NCBI RefSeq assembly: GCF_963576675.1
Contig: NC_088916.1
Coordinates: forward strand, 13,182,501-13,246,500
Origin: Euphorbia lathyris
Lineage: Eukaryota > Streptophyta > Magnoliopsida > Malpighiales > Euphorbiaceae
Length of the DNA stretch: 64,000 nucleotides
Reading direction: 5' to 3'
Shown: in pieces, positions 23,854 to 36,925 of the stretch
Position numbering within the stretch: the stretch's first letter is position 1
How the letters are laid out: every line of letters begins with the position of its first letter
Notes under the pieces: model-generated
Databases searched by the model: none
The model's input: the letters and a program-made list of their open reading frames with translations, nothing else
What the model was told of the DNA's origin: nothing
Made by a program: the position numbers and the translations under genes

Positions 23854-25583
23854 CTAGTTACTTTTAGGTACCCAATTCTTTTTGGGTCCTTGCTTGTTAG
23901 GTGCAACAGGTAAAGTATCATATTTTATTTTATGGCGACATACATGGACAGTATGGCCATTCTTTCCACAGAAGTCACAGCTGACCTTCTGTTTAGGATG
24001 TTTCACTGACTTGTCAGCACCCCAGTGTTGAGCGTGCCAGCACACCTTAGTGGTGTGTCCTAACTTCCCACAAAAGTCACACTGGAATTTTCGCTGGGGA
24101 TTCCATCTCTGCTGAGTACCTTGGTACTGAGTTCTCAGAGGACTGTTTCTTTTATTTGGAACCTTTAGTTGGTTCTGGATAGCTGTGACGTCCTTACTCA
24201 GTTTCTTTGAAACTGACTGGACTTCAGAGACACACTCATGTATGATCTTCATGTTATCATGCAGAGTTGTATTGTCCTGAAGAAGGAATCTGAGGTCACT
24301 CAGTTTGACCTCTTCCACTTCGTCACAGCGCCTGCTGAGTGCTCTAACTTTCTTATTACACTTCTTGACAAGTGTATAGAGATCACTCAGGGCATTAACC
24401 ATATCGTTTCTGAGCTGGGGAAGAGAAATTACCTCATTTGATTGCTCCTCGTCATCTGATAGGCAGCATGCTCAGAGACGCATGGCTCAGCAAGTTCGTC
24501 AGCCATGAAGCATATCTTCGCTGACTCGGTGGCCTCAGTTTCTGTAGATGAAGACTCATCACTGTCGCTCCAAGTAGCCACCATTGCCTTCTTCCCACTC
24601 TTCTTGTCTTTCCTCAGTGTGGGGCAGTTTGACTTAATATGGCCAGTTTGATGGCACTCAAAGCATGTAATGGGCTTTGAGCTGTCCTTTTTGTATTTGC
24701 TGTCACTTGAGTCAGCTTTATACTTATCAAACTTTCTGTAAGGCTTCTTAGAGTATTTGTCATTTTTCCTAAATAGCCTTTTCATCTTCCTTGTGAACAT
24801 AGCCATCTCCTCATCATCAGTTGAGCTCCCGTCAGTGGAGTCAGCTTTCATGACAAGGGATTTCTGCTTCTTGTCTTCAGATTTTTCTTTCACCTCGAAG
24901 TTCTTTATAGATATCTCATGGGTCAGCAATGAACCGATGAGTTCGTCATATTTGTAGGTGGTTAAATCCTGAGCTTCCTCAACTGCTGTCCTCTTTGCTT
25001 GCCAATCTTTAGGAAGACTCCTGAGTATCTTTTTGACTTGTTCTTCCTCAGTGAAGATTTTTCCAAGTCTCTTGAGCTCATTAATGATGTTGGTGAACCT
25101 TGCATTCATATCTGAAATGCCCTCATCATTGTTCATCTCGAACAGCTCATACAGTCTCATCTGCTGATTCACCTTGGACTCTTTTACTTTATTTGTTCCC
25201 TCGTAGGTGACTTCCAGCTTTCTCCAGATCTCTTATGCCGACTCACAACCTAAGATTTTATTATATTCTGCAGCATCAAGTGCACAGTGAAGCATATTGA
25301 TAGCCGAAGCATGGTTTTGGAGCTTCTTAAGATCATCCTCTGTCCATTTGGCCTCAGCTTTTACAACTGTTTGGCCAGCCACAACTTCGACAGGTACAAA
25401 TGGGCCTTGGACTATAGATAGCCAAGCACTCATGTTTGTAGCCTGAATGAAATTTTTCATCCTATTCTTCCAGAAGGTATAGTTTGACCCGAAGAATAGG
25501 GGAGGCCTAGTAATGGACAACCCCTCAGGCAGTATCTGAGTTGTTTGGTTTCCAGGGAGAAACCGAGTGCTGTTTTCGCCCAT
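23854..25583 (-). pseudogene. SIRE gag, interrupted
   Basis: Start at 25583, MGENSTRFLPGNQ. The gag core is recognisable (FWKNRMKNFI, then YKYDELIGSLLTHE). A CCHC knuckle, CFECHQTGHIKSNC, follows. Two further knuckle-like repeats (CDFCGKLGH and CDFCGKNGH) occur toward the pol junction. An in-frame TAA near 25231 separates the first 116 codons. A TAA near 24430 and a frame change follow, and the last segment (24402-23854) is in a different frame again. Gag would form the particle and bind RNA; this copy cannot make a full protein. Confidence 0.85.
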
Positions 25584-25631
25584 GGTAGGGATCAGCTCAA
25601 GGTTGTTAGACCTTTTACAATGAGCTTTTAA

Positions 25632-25643
25632 GCTCTGATACCA
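25632..25643 (-). other. Primer binding site for initiator tRNA-Met
   Basis: Minus-strand TGGTATCAGAGC lies three bases from the 5' LTR and is the standard copia PBS. Confidence 0.92.
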
Positions 25644-25645
25644 CT

Positions 25646-26983
25646 TGTTGGTCCCTTGTAAGGTTGCAAGTATAGTTCCAAGGGGGGGTTAGGAACTATT
25701 TAAAATTTTTTGCAATTAGGGCAGAATTCTTTTTCTAAGGAAAAAGGTTTTAACAACGGCGCTGAGTAAACAGCAAGATACTGGCTTAGTCAACTGGTGA
25801 CTAGGTCAGTTTCTTAGCTTGAGTCAGGAGATAGCACTTAGAGTCTATTCTTGAGCTCAGATGTTCAACGCGCACAACTCTACTTGACCTCTTTACTTGG
25901 TCAGTTTTTGGTTATTTTAAGTAAGCAATATATATAAGGAGTTAAGGGTAAGAAATACTTCACTCAGCAGATTTATCCAGGTTCGGCTTCTTCTAAGCCT
26001 ACGTCCTATCCCCGGAACACGTTCCGAGATTTCGAATCCTCTACTGAGCTCTTTAAAGGTAGAGCCTCAAACCTTTTACAATCTTAGCAACTGAGTATGA
26101 CAAGAGTACCTTCCTCTATACCTCTACTCAATCCTAATCTCTCGCTGAGTACTAAAACCGAGTACTCAGCCTCTCCTTTCTATCTCTAGAAATGATAAGT
26201 GTTTTGTCCTATACAAAGATTTGCTAAGACACTTTAGACGATTGAAATAATCACTCTAGACTTTTACACAGATATAAGAATTGTAGTGTAAGATTTGCTT
26301 TGCTTCTTTGCTTGCAGAACTTGTGTAGAAATTTGGTCAGCGTAATGGCTTGATCAAGTTCTGTGTTGAATGAAGCTTCTGATGGCACTATTTATAGAGA
26401 CGTCTGGGCATCGGTCATTTCGAATTTCGAAATAACCGTTGGAAGGAAACGACTTCCTGTCGTTGTCATCCTGACTTGCTCAGATCTCTCGGCCAATCAG
26501 AATTGTGTATCTTCTGTCCTCGGTCAGGTCAGCAGACTGTCTTTCCTTTTATGGTAAAGTCAACTGGACAGCATACTGTGTCGTCTGAACTTTACCCAAA
26601 GTAGAAATACTTTGTCTGGAAGTTTTCATTTGCCAGCTGCTGTCTTGTACGCTTTGTCGAGACTACTCAGCAGCTTCATCTTGAAGTTGTTCCCGAAGAT
26701 CTTCTAGATCCTTCTTTTGCTGAGTTGCGTTTTGTTCAAAAACGGCAACGTCTTGACAAACGCGGGCTGAGTTGTACTAAGTTGTTTGACTTGGGCCTTG
26801 ACTTCCGTATTGGGCTTGGGCCTTTTAATTCTTGTGTCTTATAAACAATTTTAACTCAACATTGAACAAACACATTAGTAGAATAAATCAAAGCATTTAA
26901 ACTTAGTGTGTTTTAGAATATGTATTTCAATTATACTTAAACAATTTTGTCAAATCAAAATTATGTGGAAAGGTGTTTCAACA
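25646..26983 (-). repeat. SIRE 5' LTR
   Basis: It is the same length within one base as the other LTR and has the same TG...CA ends. It is followed by TSD ACGTA. It drives transcription toward lower coordinates. Confidence 0.92.
26389..26396 (-). promoter_or_regulatory. SIRE 5' LTR TATA box
   Basis: CTCTATAAATAG on the minus strand, conserved in both LTRs, with no ATG-rich region directly upstream. Confidence 0.65.
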
Positions 26984-26988
26984 ACGTA

Positions 26989-29166
26989 TTCTAAAATTCT
27001 ATTATTCTGACACATCAGCTGCTGGAGCTCTATGATACTGATAAGTGTACTTTTAGTTTCCAACTTTTTTTATATATAATAGATTTTGTCAAAGCGTTTC
27101 TATTTGGTTACAAGATTTAAAAAGATAATAATTAATGTCTATACCCTCATTTATAGGAGAAATTTTACAGTATTCTGAGATTAATAAACCCGACCAATGA
27201 AAATCATTTTGCCTACCAATACATAAAAGATGATTGGTGTAATGAAAAAAATCGATATATGTGGCATAAATTGATTGGTATGGAGTATTACTCTGGGAGT
27301 GCTCTAAAATTTTTCCCTTTATAGATTACCGAAAGACCTTCATTTCTGATATTTGTTACAAATAAAATCCCACAAATCATTTTTCTTTTATTAGAATTTG
27401 GCCTTAACTTTTTCATCTCCTCCCATAACGTTTATTCTTTTACTCTTTCATCTTGTTTTGCATGGTTTCTTTATTTGAAATTGGAGAGGAAAGCAAACTT
27501 TTCTTTTCTTTCTATTTTTATGATTCTTGAAGATGATTGTAAATAAATTGATTTTCATTATATAATGAAATAACAAGTACATTGTGTTCTATTTTAGCTC
27601 CCACTTTCTTTTTTTCTGCCATCTCTCGTCTCTAATGAACCCTAATCTCATTTTCCCATTTTGTTTAGGTTTCATTAGATTTCTTTTATCAATATTTTAT
27701 GCGATTAATTTTGATTCTTCAAGTTTTTAGAAATTAAGAAATGAATATTACTTGACCAGCGAAACGTGATCCCATCATTGGTAACGATGTCCTAAGCAAG
27801 GAGAGAAAGATAACATTTCAATCAATTATAAATATTTAACCTCAAAGACTATTGTGAGTCACTGACAGATTTCGACCCATTACGATGACAACATGAGAAA
27901 TAGACATTCGTCTTAGAATTTTTCTTAAAAGCATGGCTCTAACTTAGAGATAGATGTTAGGGTGTATAATTGTAAAATGAATTGGTTTTTTCTCATTGCA
28001 GAAGCATGAAAAGCAAGCTACTCTACTATTTATGTATTATTATTATTATTATTATTATTTTTTTTAGAAATATGCTTGTATTTTCATTAGATGAAAAAAG
28101 AAAGATTACAACAAGCAAAATATAAGAAATAAAAGTTCAAACAAGTAAATGCTAAAACCAATACAAGATCCACCAAGGGATGAAAAAGACTACAAAGAGC
28201 AAAGAAAACCATAAAAGGTATAAAAAAAACATCAAACAACAATATAACATATACTTTTCGTAAATCCAAATCTGTAGAAAAGCAGCTGTAATCCAAATTT
28301 CATCTTTTAGAACGTTCCAAACATTCGGATCTGAGTCATTTTTGTTGTTGCAACCACGCAGATTTATTGATCCACGGATAAGATAAACTGTTTCTGCTCT
28401 TGCTAAATCCGAGAAAGATATAAACGGCAGGATAATAGAGAACAAATACAATTCAAATAGATAAAGAAGATCCGATAAAATATATGAACAATGAGAAGAA
28501 AATAAGAAAAAAACATAGAAATCTAACCCGGTTGAAGGAGGAAGAAGGAAGACAAACTTCCTTCGTCCTCCTCCTTATAGTAGAAATAATAATAATAATA
28601 ATAATAATATTATTTCTAATTGTATTATTTATCTTGAGTTTCTATGGGTTATTACACCTCTATTTTTTATGGGTTATCTTGATTTTTTTTTATCAAATTG
28701 GGAAAGAATGAGCTCAACAAGGTAAATTTAACTACATTATTAAAAAGTTAATATTATTTGGATAAATAATTAATTAGTCTATATATTATTATCTATTATA
28801 CTAGTGAGTCCATAAATACGAGCATCCCATGAGAATGATTATATGAATGCTTTTTTTTTAAAAATAATTATATGAATTTAAATGGCAATAATTTTGTTTA
28901 AAAAAAACCTTGCCTTAAATTTTAAATTTAATAAACGAGTCAAGTTTTGTTCATTTATGATTTTCGGAAGAAATTGAAGAAAAAGAAACTATAAAGTTTG
29001 TTGTTGTTTTTTTTGTTAAGAAATGAAGTTTATTGTTTGTTTTATTTATATGTTTATTTTTTCATATTTGAAGAAATGATATCCATATATGTTTACAGGA
29101 CTGTCTCGGGACTATTTGATACCCTAGGCGAGATACGAAATGTAGGCCCTTTTTACACAAGTAAAA

Positions 29167-29229
<63 letters not shown>

Positions 29230-29252
29230 ATAATCTCTTTCTTTTGATCTTA
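26989..29252. other. AT-rich intergenic region without a recognised gene
   Basis: Short open frames occur but none has protein-like content. Simple repeats are present: (ATT)n at about 28036-28060, (AAT)n at about 28584-28609 and a long (AT)n at 29169-29226. A T-run followed by a TTTTCATTAG segment near 28060-28090 resembles a LINE 3' end on the minus strand, but no TSD could be paired. Confidence 0.5.
29169..29226. repeat. (AT)n microsatellite
   Basis: Uninterrupted AT dinucleotides for about 58 bp, just left of the outer Helitron. Confidence 0.95.
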
Positions 29253-30578
29253 TCTATATATAATATAAAACAGTAACGATGAAGCTGAGGTATCAACTCC
29301 TCGATTTTTCTTGATTAAAAATAATATTGATGAATTATTTTTTTCTTCAATTTTTTTTATTTAATGCGATAGAAATATACAATCCAATTTTGAATATAGT
29401 GGCAATTATCCACAAATCCATAAAATAAGAATTACCTTCTTATTATCTCTTCAATTTGAACGAAATCTCTTGCCTCAAACCAAATGCTTATTTCCTTTTC
29501 TAATTTGGATTATTTTTATAATTAATATTATTGAGGAACATAATCAATCCGGATAAATTTCAGTTTTCAAATTTCAATTATAATTAATTATCACTCACTC
29601 TCATTAAATAATGGAATAGCACTTATTTTACCCTTAAATTAAAACTTTAAAATCAATTGATCTTAAGCTATTAAAATCATCAATTGGTCTCTTGAACTAA
29701 GTAAAAATCAATTGGGTTATTATTCTATCATAAAATCAGAAATTGTGACTATTTGATATGAACTACAATAATGTATAATAGATTTGGCGAAGAGGGTCTA
29801 AAACTGTTTAACCGAATATTTTTTTATGATGACTTAATTGATGATTTTTTATTAGTTCAAGATCTGATTGATGATTTTGATAGCTTAAAATCTTAATTAA
29901 CATTATGAGAATTTTATTTAGAATATGGATTCAATTGATATTTTTTGTGATGGATGATTTTGGTAGCTTAAAATATTTAAATGACTTTAATCTTTACTTT
30001 GTAGCCATATGGTTGTTATGCCTTAAATAATTAACACAAAGGAAATGAATAATTATAAAATATTGGGGTTAACTATAAAGAAATACAATAGAAACGAAAG
30101 ACTAATCAAATAAAAAAGATAAGTATGGAAAACAAATAATTAAGCCACTAAATTAGAGGAGAAGAAGTATAATTGAAATTAATATCTACTTCTCTAGCTC
30201 AAACCAATTATAATTCACGTGGATTTTCAGATTTTCATCTGTGCTTGCTGTCTCTCCTTTTTCAGTGATTTCGTTTTTCATTTTGGCTAGCTGTATATAT
30301 ATTTTCCAGGTTTCTATCCGATCCTCTCCCTATATTCGGTTGTTGCACTGTTAATTGCTCATTTAGGTTTTAATGGCTTAGAAAACCGGGTTGCTTGATG
30401 GAAACTCTGTAATATTATTTACATAATAACTATAAATGGTTAAAAAATTTACAAGTGTCTCATTTTTCAAAAAAATAATTGTTAAAATGTCAAATTATAA
30501 TAAGGGGAAAGTACGGAAAAAATGCTCGTGGTTTGCCTAATTTGCATATAGAGGTTCTTGGTTTAAAAGTTTGTATTA

Positions 30579-33269
30579 TCTATATATAATATAAAGTGTG
30601 GAAACAAACTAACACATGGCAGAATCTCAGAGACTTTTATAGATGATGTGGCTCAATATTGAATGAGCTAATGATGTGTGATTTTCTCAATAAAACAAAT
30701 ATAAAATCGTGTGTTAACTTCTCAATTTTATTTTTCTCAAAAAAAAAACTTCTCAATTTAATGTTATTTCTCATTTTTAAATTTAAAATAGTATATGTTT
30801 CTTATCAGCTATGTATTTCTGATTCATGACCTCATCTCTTCCTTAGAAATCGCATTCAACCCTCAACTCAACTGCTCCTCTCTTATTGAATTTTGTTAAT
30901 TATTCTATTTTTTGTTTTTTGTGAGAAACTCTTATTGAATATTATTTCAAAGCTATTGAGTATCTCACGGTTCCTTTATTTTATTTAAGGTACCTCAGTA
31001 AAAGAGTTTTTTTAATTAAGAGTTCTCATTTTTGCGAAATCTTATCTAAGTTTTTTTAGGTTAAAATTCCTTCTCTATTTCAATATTAATCCAACTCTTT
31101 CTATTATTTGGCTAGCCATGGATATTTTACGGGTTCCTCTCTATCTTCAGCAGTTATGGATCCATAGGCTTCTTTCAAGTTTTCATATGCACGTTTAGCT
31201 TTCATACTAATAGTTTTCATCTTCCTACGCAGTTGTTGTGGTGCAGGAGAAGGAAAAGGCAATTGAGAAATTCTTTCATCTTTTATTTTGTAAGTTTCTT
31301 CTCTTTATATATGTTTTACCGGGTTTGGTTGCATTTTCCCCATTTTTAGGAAATAAACATGGAAGGCCAGAATGGAAATAATATCATTAGGAGACTATTC
31401 ATTTTGTTTTCCTTTTATTAATTTTTTTTATTATATTACTGATTATTTTGTTGATAATTATCTGTTGCAGCTCATCTTTAAAGAAAATTAGATGATAAGC
31501 TAAGTAACCATGTATAATATTATGAGCTAATTGATTAAATAATACATTTAATTATTTTCTTCAACTCCAATTATTATAAGCAGTAATGAATTGGTTTAAT
31601 GAGCTAACTTTAACTTTCTTTTTAATGTTAAATTATAGTTATTGGTATGTTTTTTCCACATACAAGTTGGTTGTATGAGAGTGATGGTATATGGACTTTA
31701 GATATGAATTGTTTACAGCTTGAAGTGCAAACTGTTAAATTAATCTCTACTCTTCAACATTGCTATTCATTTAAATTTATTATCAAAACTGAAGAGCCTC
31801 ATTTCCTTTTGTTATTTGCTTGCCAACATCTCAATATCATCAAATCATGTCCTTTAAGATGTCCTCAAATTAGTATTCCTCATAACTTCGTACTTATTTT
31901 TGTTCTTAATTCTGACTTTGGTTTTCAATATGTATAACTATAAATGAAGTAGAATGGTCTATTAAAAAAAATAAAGAAATCTTAATTCTAAAAATGCATC
32001 TTAAGAAATAAAGAAAGAAATGCCATCAACTTTAATCTTTTAACTGGTCAGGTGATCATAAATAAATAAATAGTTTGAAATTGAAGTTGGTTTTATGTTT
32101 GAAAATATGGGTGTCTTCAAAACAAAATGACACATGGTAGAATTTTAGAGCTTTAACTTAGGTGTCATTTTAATAGAATTTTGATTTTTTTTAAAATTCA
32201 TTTACTCAAATTTCTCCTATTTTACCTCATTCAAATATTTCAAGCATTCACTCACTCTAATCCATCTCTTTTCAACTACTTGAGAATCCTTCTTTCATGG
32301 TCTCTTTATCCATTTTAAAGAGAGTTTTTATAATTTTAATTTATTAAATCATATAATGATAATTTTATAACCATTTTATTAAATACACATGAAGATAAGA
32401 ATGAGTTTTTTTGTTTTTTTCAAACATAAGGCCATTATTTTTTTTTTCTAAACGTTATAATTATCATCACGAGAAGTTAATCTGATTTTTAAATTATAAT
32501 TGGAATAGATGTAAATAAAAATAGGTTTTTTCAAATATCAAATTATTAAACTATATGAAAACAATTTATTATGTCTATTTTATTAAATCTGTATGAAAAT
32601 ACTAATGAGTTTATTTCCTTTTCAAATTATAATTGGGTTAAAAGGTTAATTTGGTCTAACAAGTTCAATTTAGTCGAAGTTTAAGTATCAATTTAGTTTT
32701 GAAATTGGTAATATTTGACAAATTAGTCAAATACAATCAATTTTAATATCTAAAAACTTATTAAATTTGGACTAATTTGTTAAATATTACTAACTTCAAT
32801 GTTGAGTTGATATTTAAATTTCGATTTAGGCTAAACTAAACCTGTGCTAACTTTAGGGGACAAATTAACCCTTAATTCAATTATAATTACAATAGATAAG
32901 AATAATGAGTTGTTAATACCAATCTAATTTTGGTTTGAGTTAAACTCAAATATCATGCAGTAAAACGAGAATAAGTATAATATCACCTAAATTTCCACCA
33001 TAAGTTTTTATTTTTATTATTTTTACCACTCAAAAAATTAGTAAAACATGTTTTCAACATATGACTATATTGAAGAAATTAGTGCTACAAAACGTATCTG
33101 AAAAATTACAGCAAAAATTAATTGATTATGGAAAATTCCTCACAAGTCGAAAAATGACATAATAGATGACATGTGTATGTTTAACTTCGGTTAATATTTA
33201 CTGTCAAAATTATATTTATCTGATATAGTAAATTCATACAATCCGTGCATTGCACGGGATTAAATCTAG
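30579..33269 (+). mobile_element. Inner non-autonomous Helitron (2691 bp)
   Basis: It starts with TC (TCTATATATAATATAAAG) after an A, and ends with CTAG before a T. About 10 bases upstream of the end is a hairpin, CCGTGC-ATT-GCACGG (33243-33257). There are no terminal inverted repeats and no TSD, as expected. No RepHel gene is visible; the longest frame (31647-31937) is unrecognised. The insertion appears to split an older MULE-like terminal sequence (about 30495-30578). Confidence 0.75.
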
Positions 33270-33507
33270 TAAATAGAGGTATGCTTTTTTTTTATTAAAA
33301 AAAAAGTATTTAAAATTAAAATTTTAAGTAATTGATACAATCAAGAGTTTTTTTTTTTAATTTTTTTCAATTACATTTAAATATTGACAAAACACAGATC
33401 CTAAATCAAAGCAAAGTTGTAAAATGAATTTAAATATCAATTTAGTTCATAAACTATTAGATTCGTAAAAAAACGTAAAATTCTACCATATTATTTATTG
33501 CTTCGAT

Positions 33508-33813
33508 TTAGAAAGTTAAAAAACTTAAAATAAGTAAATCATGAAACAAGGTGTATGGTGTTTTGTAGGAATTGTCCATTTTGTTAATCATTTGAATAAA
33601 TGCATCAAAAAAAAAAAAAGATAGTTCATTGTATTTCTTGTGTAATCTTCTCTTTTTGAAACTTACTTGCATTAGAATCATATTAGGATTGGTATTCTCT
33701 ATGGGATTATCATTGGAATTGAACCAATTGAGTAGGAAGCGATAGAGTTGGTAGGTTAGAACGAGCAAAGAAGACATGAATATAAAAAGTGTTAGAATCT
33801 CATAAATCTTCAT
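33508..33813 (-). CDS. Possible small secreted or membrane peptide gene, unrecognised
   Basis: A 101-codon frame begins MKIYEILTLFIFMSSLLVL, a strongly hydrophobic signal-peptide or single-membrane-helix N terminus. A basic cluster (FKKRRLHKK) follows near residue 55. A perfect TATAAATA box lies 47 bp upstream of the ATG on the same strand (33860-33867). The 13-base A-run at about 33606-33618 encodes a run of Phe and could hide a frameshift, so the C terminus is doubtful. I do not recognise the peptide. It lies within the outer Helitron and so could be captured cargo. It could also be a chance frame in AT-rich DNA. Confidence 0.35.
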   Translation of the reverse strand: MKIYEILTLFIFMSSLLVLTYQLYRFLLNWFNSNDNPIENTNPNMILMQVSFKKRRLHKKYNELSFFFFDAFIQMINKMDNSYKTPYTLFHDLLILSFLTF

Positions 33814-33859
33814 TTTATGATTTTGATTTTAAATTAGAGTTAGAGAGAGAACGAGGTCC

Positions 33860-33867
33860 TATTTATA
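33860..33867 (-). promoter_or_regulatory. TATA box upstream of the small peptide ORF
   Basis: Minus-strand CTATAAATAG followed by a CT-rich leader (TTCTCTCTCTAACTC), a usual plant core-promoter arrangement. Confidence 0.4.
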
Positions 33868-33871
33868 GATT

Positions 33872-33990
33872 ACCAAAGATTTAAGATTAAAAAAACGACC
33901 AATAGTCAAAGATTTAAGATTCAAAAAACGAAAGATAAAAAGACCAATAGTCAAAGATTTAAGATTAAAAAAAAGGAAAGACCAAGACTA
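33872..33990. repeat. Short tandem repeat of about 30-40 bp
   Basis: Three copies of a segment containing CAAAGATTTAAGATT, two of them preceded by CCAATAGT, occur in tandem just upstream of the small ORF's promoter. Confidence 0.6.
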
Positions 33991-35782
33991 AGACTAAGAG
34001 TAAAAGATTGACTGAGTTATAATGTTTCTCATCAACTCCATCCATCCGTTCATACTTAAATCTTCTATTCACTTATAATCCTGCTTTTGCCCTTAGTTCA
34101 GAATTTTGAATCATTGCTTTCTTTGATCTTTTTTCGTTGTTCTTTATTTTGGAAAAAATGTAAAAGATGTTAGTACTCTTCCTGATGGTCTCCTTCCTTT
34201 CCCGCCAAATTAATTCCTTTATCCACTTACAAAAACTTCTCTGCTCCATTGGAGATTGCCTTTCGTTAACTAGAATGGAATGGAGAAAGAGAAGCACAGT
34301 GCACTCGAGCCGAACCGAGACCGAACATATTTAAACACATGGACTTGTAGTACTCTAGTAGATTATTGATCAGCGCAAAGTGTTTTCTCCAGCTTTCTTT
34401 GTTTGCCAACTTTTTGGTTTGCAGGCCGGCAGTGTGTTGTGGTATCGTAATATTCAATGGTTCGAGATTGAAGTCCTCTTTCTCTTTTGGTAAATATTAA
34501 ATGATGTTTCTATTGATGAGTTTCAGAATCATATGCAGATACTGGAGGGGATGGGGAGATTGAATTTTGATGCCAACTATCAACTTAAAATGATGAGATG
34601 CATTAATGTTTTAGTTTATCATTGTTTAATTTGTTGTTTTAATTAGTAGGATTGTTATTTTTCTTCTTCACTTTTTTTTTGTCAAATCTAAGGTTAGCTC
34701 TATTAAAATTTTATTTTTAACCACTGCTTTTTTGCCTCAGTTCCTCATCTCTAATGTGTTTGTTTTTCTACAGTTTTTGGAAGAGGGTAGTGGATTGGGC
34801 TGTGAGATGTCATTTTAAAGATATAGTTTTACTTTTTTATTTTTTATCTGTCAAGGTATAGTTTTACTTTTTTTAAAAAAAAAATTATCGGTCATGTCGA
34901 TCTCCCCGTTTGGTGTCTACTTTTTCTTAATTTCGATTGCCTTGATATTTCGTAACCTATTTAATTGCTCTATTTTTTTCTTTGATTTTTTCTCATCCCT
35001 TTTGCAAGTTGGGTTTGTATGAGTCCGTAATGAATTTTTCCTTTCTGATTTAACTATTACTTTGATTTATGCGTGCATTCAAAGAAACTCAATCTATAAA
35101 TAGAAAATGGCCTCAAGTAAACAACCTATAAGTATGGTTTCTTCCATTTTATCATTGTTTCATCTTATATTGCAATATTATTTAGATTCATTAAATAATG
35201 ACGGATGATCTAAACAAGTAAATTAATACCATTACAGTTTCTTTTTGTTAACAAATATAGAACCAAATTGGATAGCCTATTTTGGATTTTTCTTAACTAA
35301 TTTGGTTCAAGCAAACTATAATCGGAATATGATTTCAATGGTTCGAGAAAGAAAAGCTGACGAAAATGTTTGTGGTGCTGATATTGGACTTGCACAAAAA
35401 TAAGAACGTGAAGATTAGTGGGATGAATTCTACAGGAGGATTAGTGGTGTAATTTTATCTTTGAAATTAATTGCTAGGAGGATTAGTAGTGTGTTTGTAT
35501 CTTTAAAATTGGTTGCTTTAATTATTTCTTTTTTCTCTTTGCCGTTTGTAATTCTACTTCAATGTTTGTGGTTATTGTACACATTAACACAATTGTGAAA
35601 AAGATTAAGTTCTTTAAATACGATAAATAATTCTCAAGATTTGAGAAATTACCCTTGACTTACTTATTAGAATCTATTTGATTTATGATTAAAAATAGTA
35701 TTAATGAATTATTTTTTTCTTCAATTTTTTTATTCAATGTAATAAAAATATTCAACTCCTATTGTTTGTTGATTAAAAATAT

Positions 35783-36152
35783 GGTAAATAATTTATTAGT
35801 TCCTATCTTTTTACGTAACATAATGTTTAGTCCCCTATTTTGAAAAACACATTATAAGGTTCCTATCTTTTGTCAATATTAACACATCGGTCCTTTCGTC
35901 TTTTGTCTTTTTTTTTAGATTTTTAACTGAACATATCTTAGCTTTCAGGACAGTCATAGTACGATACAAAATGATCATGTTACGTACTATGTTGCTTTAT
36001 GTCATTCTTTTTATGCCAAATAACGGTTAAAAATCTAAAAAAAAAATTAGACCGAAGAACCAAATGATTAATAATAACAAATGACAAAATCTTATAATGT
36101 ATTTTTTAAAATAAGGGACTAAACAATGTTACATAAAAATGAGGATTTACCC
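35783..36152. mobile_element. Foldback MITE, copy A (Mutator-type)
   Basis: The left arm (GGTAAATAATTTATTAG, then TAACATAATGTTTAGTCCC) pairs in inverted orientation with the right arm over about 150 bp. It is flanked by TTAAAAATAT on both sides (35773-35782 and 36153-36162), consistent with a 9-10-bp TSD. A relative is at 53670-54043. Confidence 0.65.
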
Positions 36153-36485
36153 TTAAAAATATTTCATTCCATAATTATTTTGAATTATATTGCAGTATTT
36201 AGAGTCAAAAGTAAAAGTGGATTGAAGATTTTTATATCGATTATAAAAAAGGATATGTAATTATACTCAAAATGGAGTATTCAAAGAAATTTTTTTTTAA
36301 TAATTTATAGTGAATTATTATAATAAATTAGTTAGATTGTAAACTATATATTTGTTGGCCCAAAATAAAATAAAATAAATTTTATTTTATATATATAATG
36401 CTCGGGTTTAGATTTTAGGATATAGTTTACATTTTATTTGGAAAATAATAAAATAAAAAATATAAAAATATTCATAAACTCACCG

Positions 36486-36925
36486 CAAACACGCGGGACG
36501 TGTATTTCCATACGCGGGGCGTATACCACATCTCCGAAGGCGTTCCGCTTCAGAGACTCCTTTACGCGGGGCGTGCCTTCCTATACGCCACACGTAAAAC
36601 GCACCAACAAGACGTTTCAGGATCAGGAGCACAAACACGCGGGGCGTGCATCCTCACACGCGGGGCGTGCCTTCCTACGCGGAACTTAACATCAGAGACG
36701 TCACGCGTAGCAATAAGGCGCTCCAAGCTTCAGGAGTCGCACTACGCGAGGCGTACATTTCCATACGCGGAGCGTATACCGCGCATCCGAAGACGTTCCG
36801 CTTTAGAGACTTGTTTACGCAGGACGTACCTTCCTATACGCCACGCGTAAACACCATAACAAAACGCGCAAGCTTCAGGAGCCGATTTACGCAGGGCGTA
36901 GCCCGACACACGCGGGGCGTGTACT
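36486..36925. repeat. GC-rich ACGCGGGGCGT-type repeat array in the LTR
   Basis: More than a dozen variants of TACGCGGGGCGT and its inverse TACGCCACGCGTA alternate with segments such as TTCCTATACG and TTCAGGAGC. Basic, CpG-rich frames read through it on the plus strand but are repeat artefacts. A second copy is at about 49315-49760, and related repeats are in the element's 3' region. Confidence 0.88.

Larger units (their letters stand above)
15584..26983 (-). mobile_element. SIRE-type Ty1/copia LTR retrotransposon with env-position gene
   Basis: The LTRs at 15584-16920 (1337 bp) and 25646-26983 (1338 bp) differ at only scattered positions. TSD ACGTA is at 15579-15583 and 26984-26988. The PBS TGGTATCAGAGC matches initiator tRNA-Met. 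The purine tract AAAATGGGGGAGTT lies beside the left LTR. Gag, protease, integrase, RT and RNase H occur in copia order on the minus strand. A further 3.8 kb between pol and the 3' LTR holds an extra gene. This layout and the sequence style fit the SIRE/Maximus lineage. Confidence 0.9.

Noticed and set aside
28998..29228. Frame ending in alternating Ile-Tyr
   Set aside because: The C terminus is translated (AT)n microsatellite, and the rest shows no protein-like composition.
31647..31937. 96-codon plus-strand frame in the inner Helitron
   Set aside because: No recognisable domain, promoter or homology pattern; likely a chance frame.
34073..34457. Two overlapping minus-strand frames of 63-74 codons
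   Set aside because: Composition is typical of AT-rich non-coding DNA, with no start context, domain or splice partner.
36486..36925. CRISPR-like array of short repeats
   Set aside because: Repeats vary in sequence, orientation and spacing, spacers are not unique, and this is plant nuclear DNA. They belong to the LTR.
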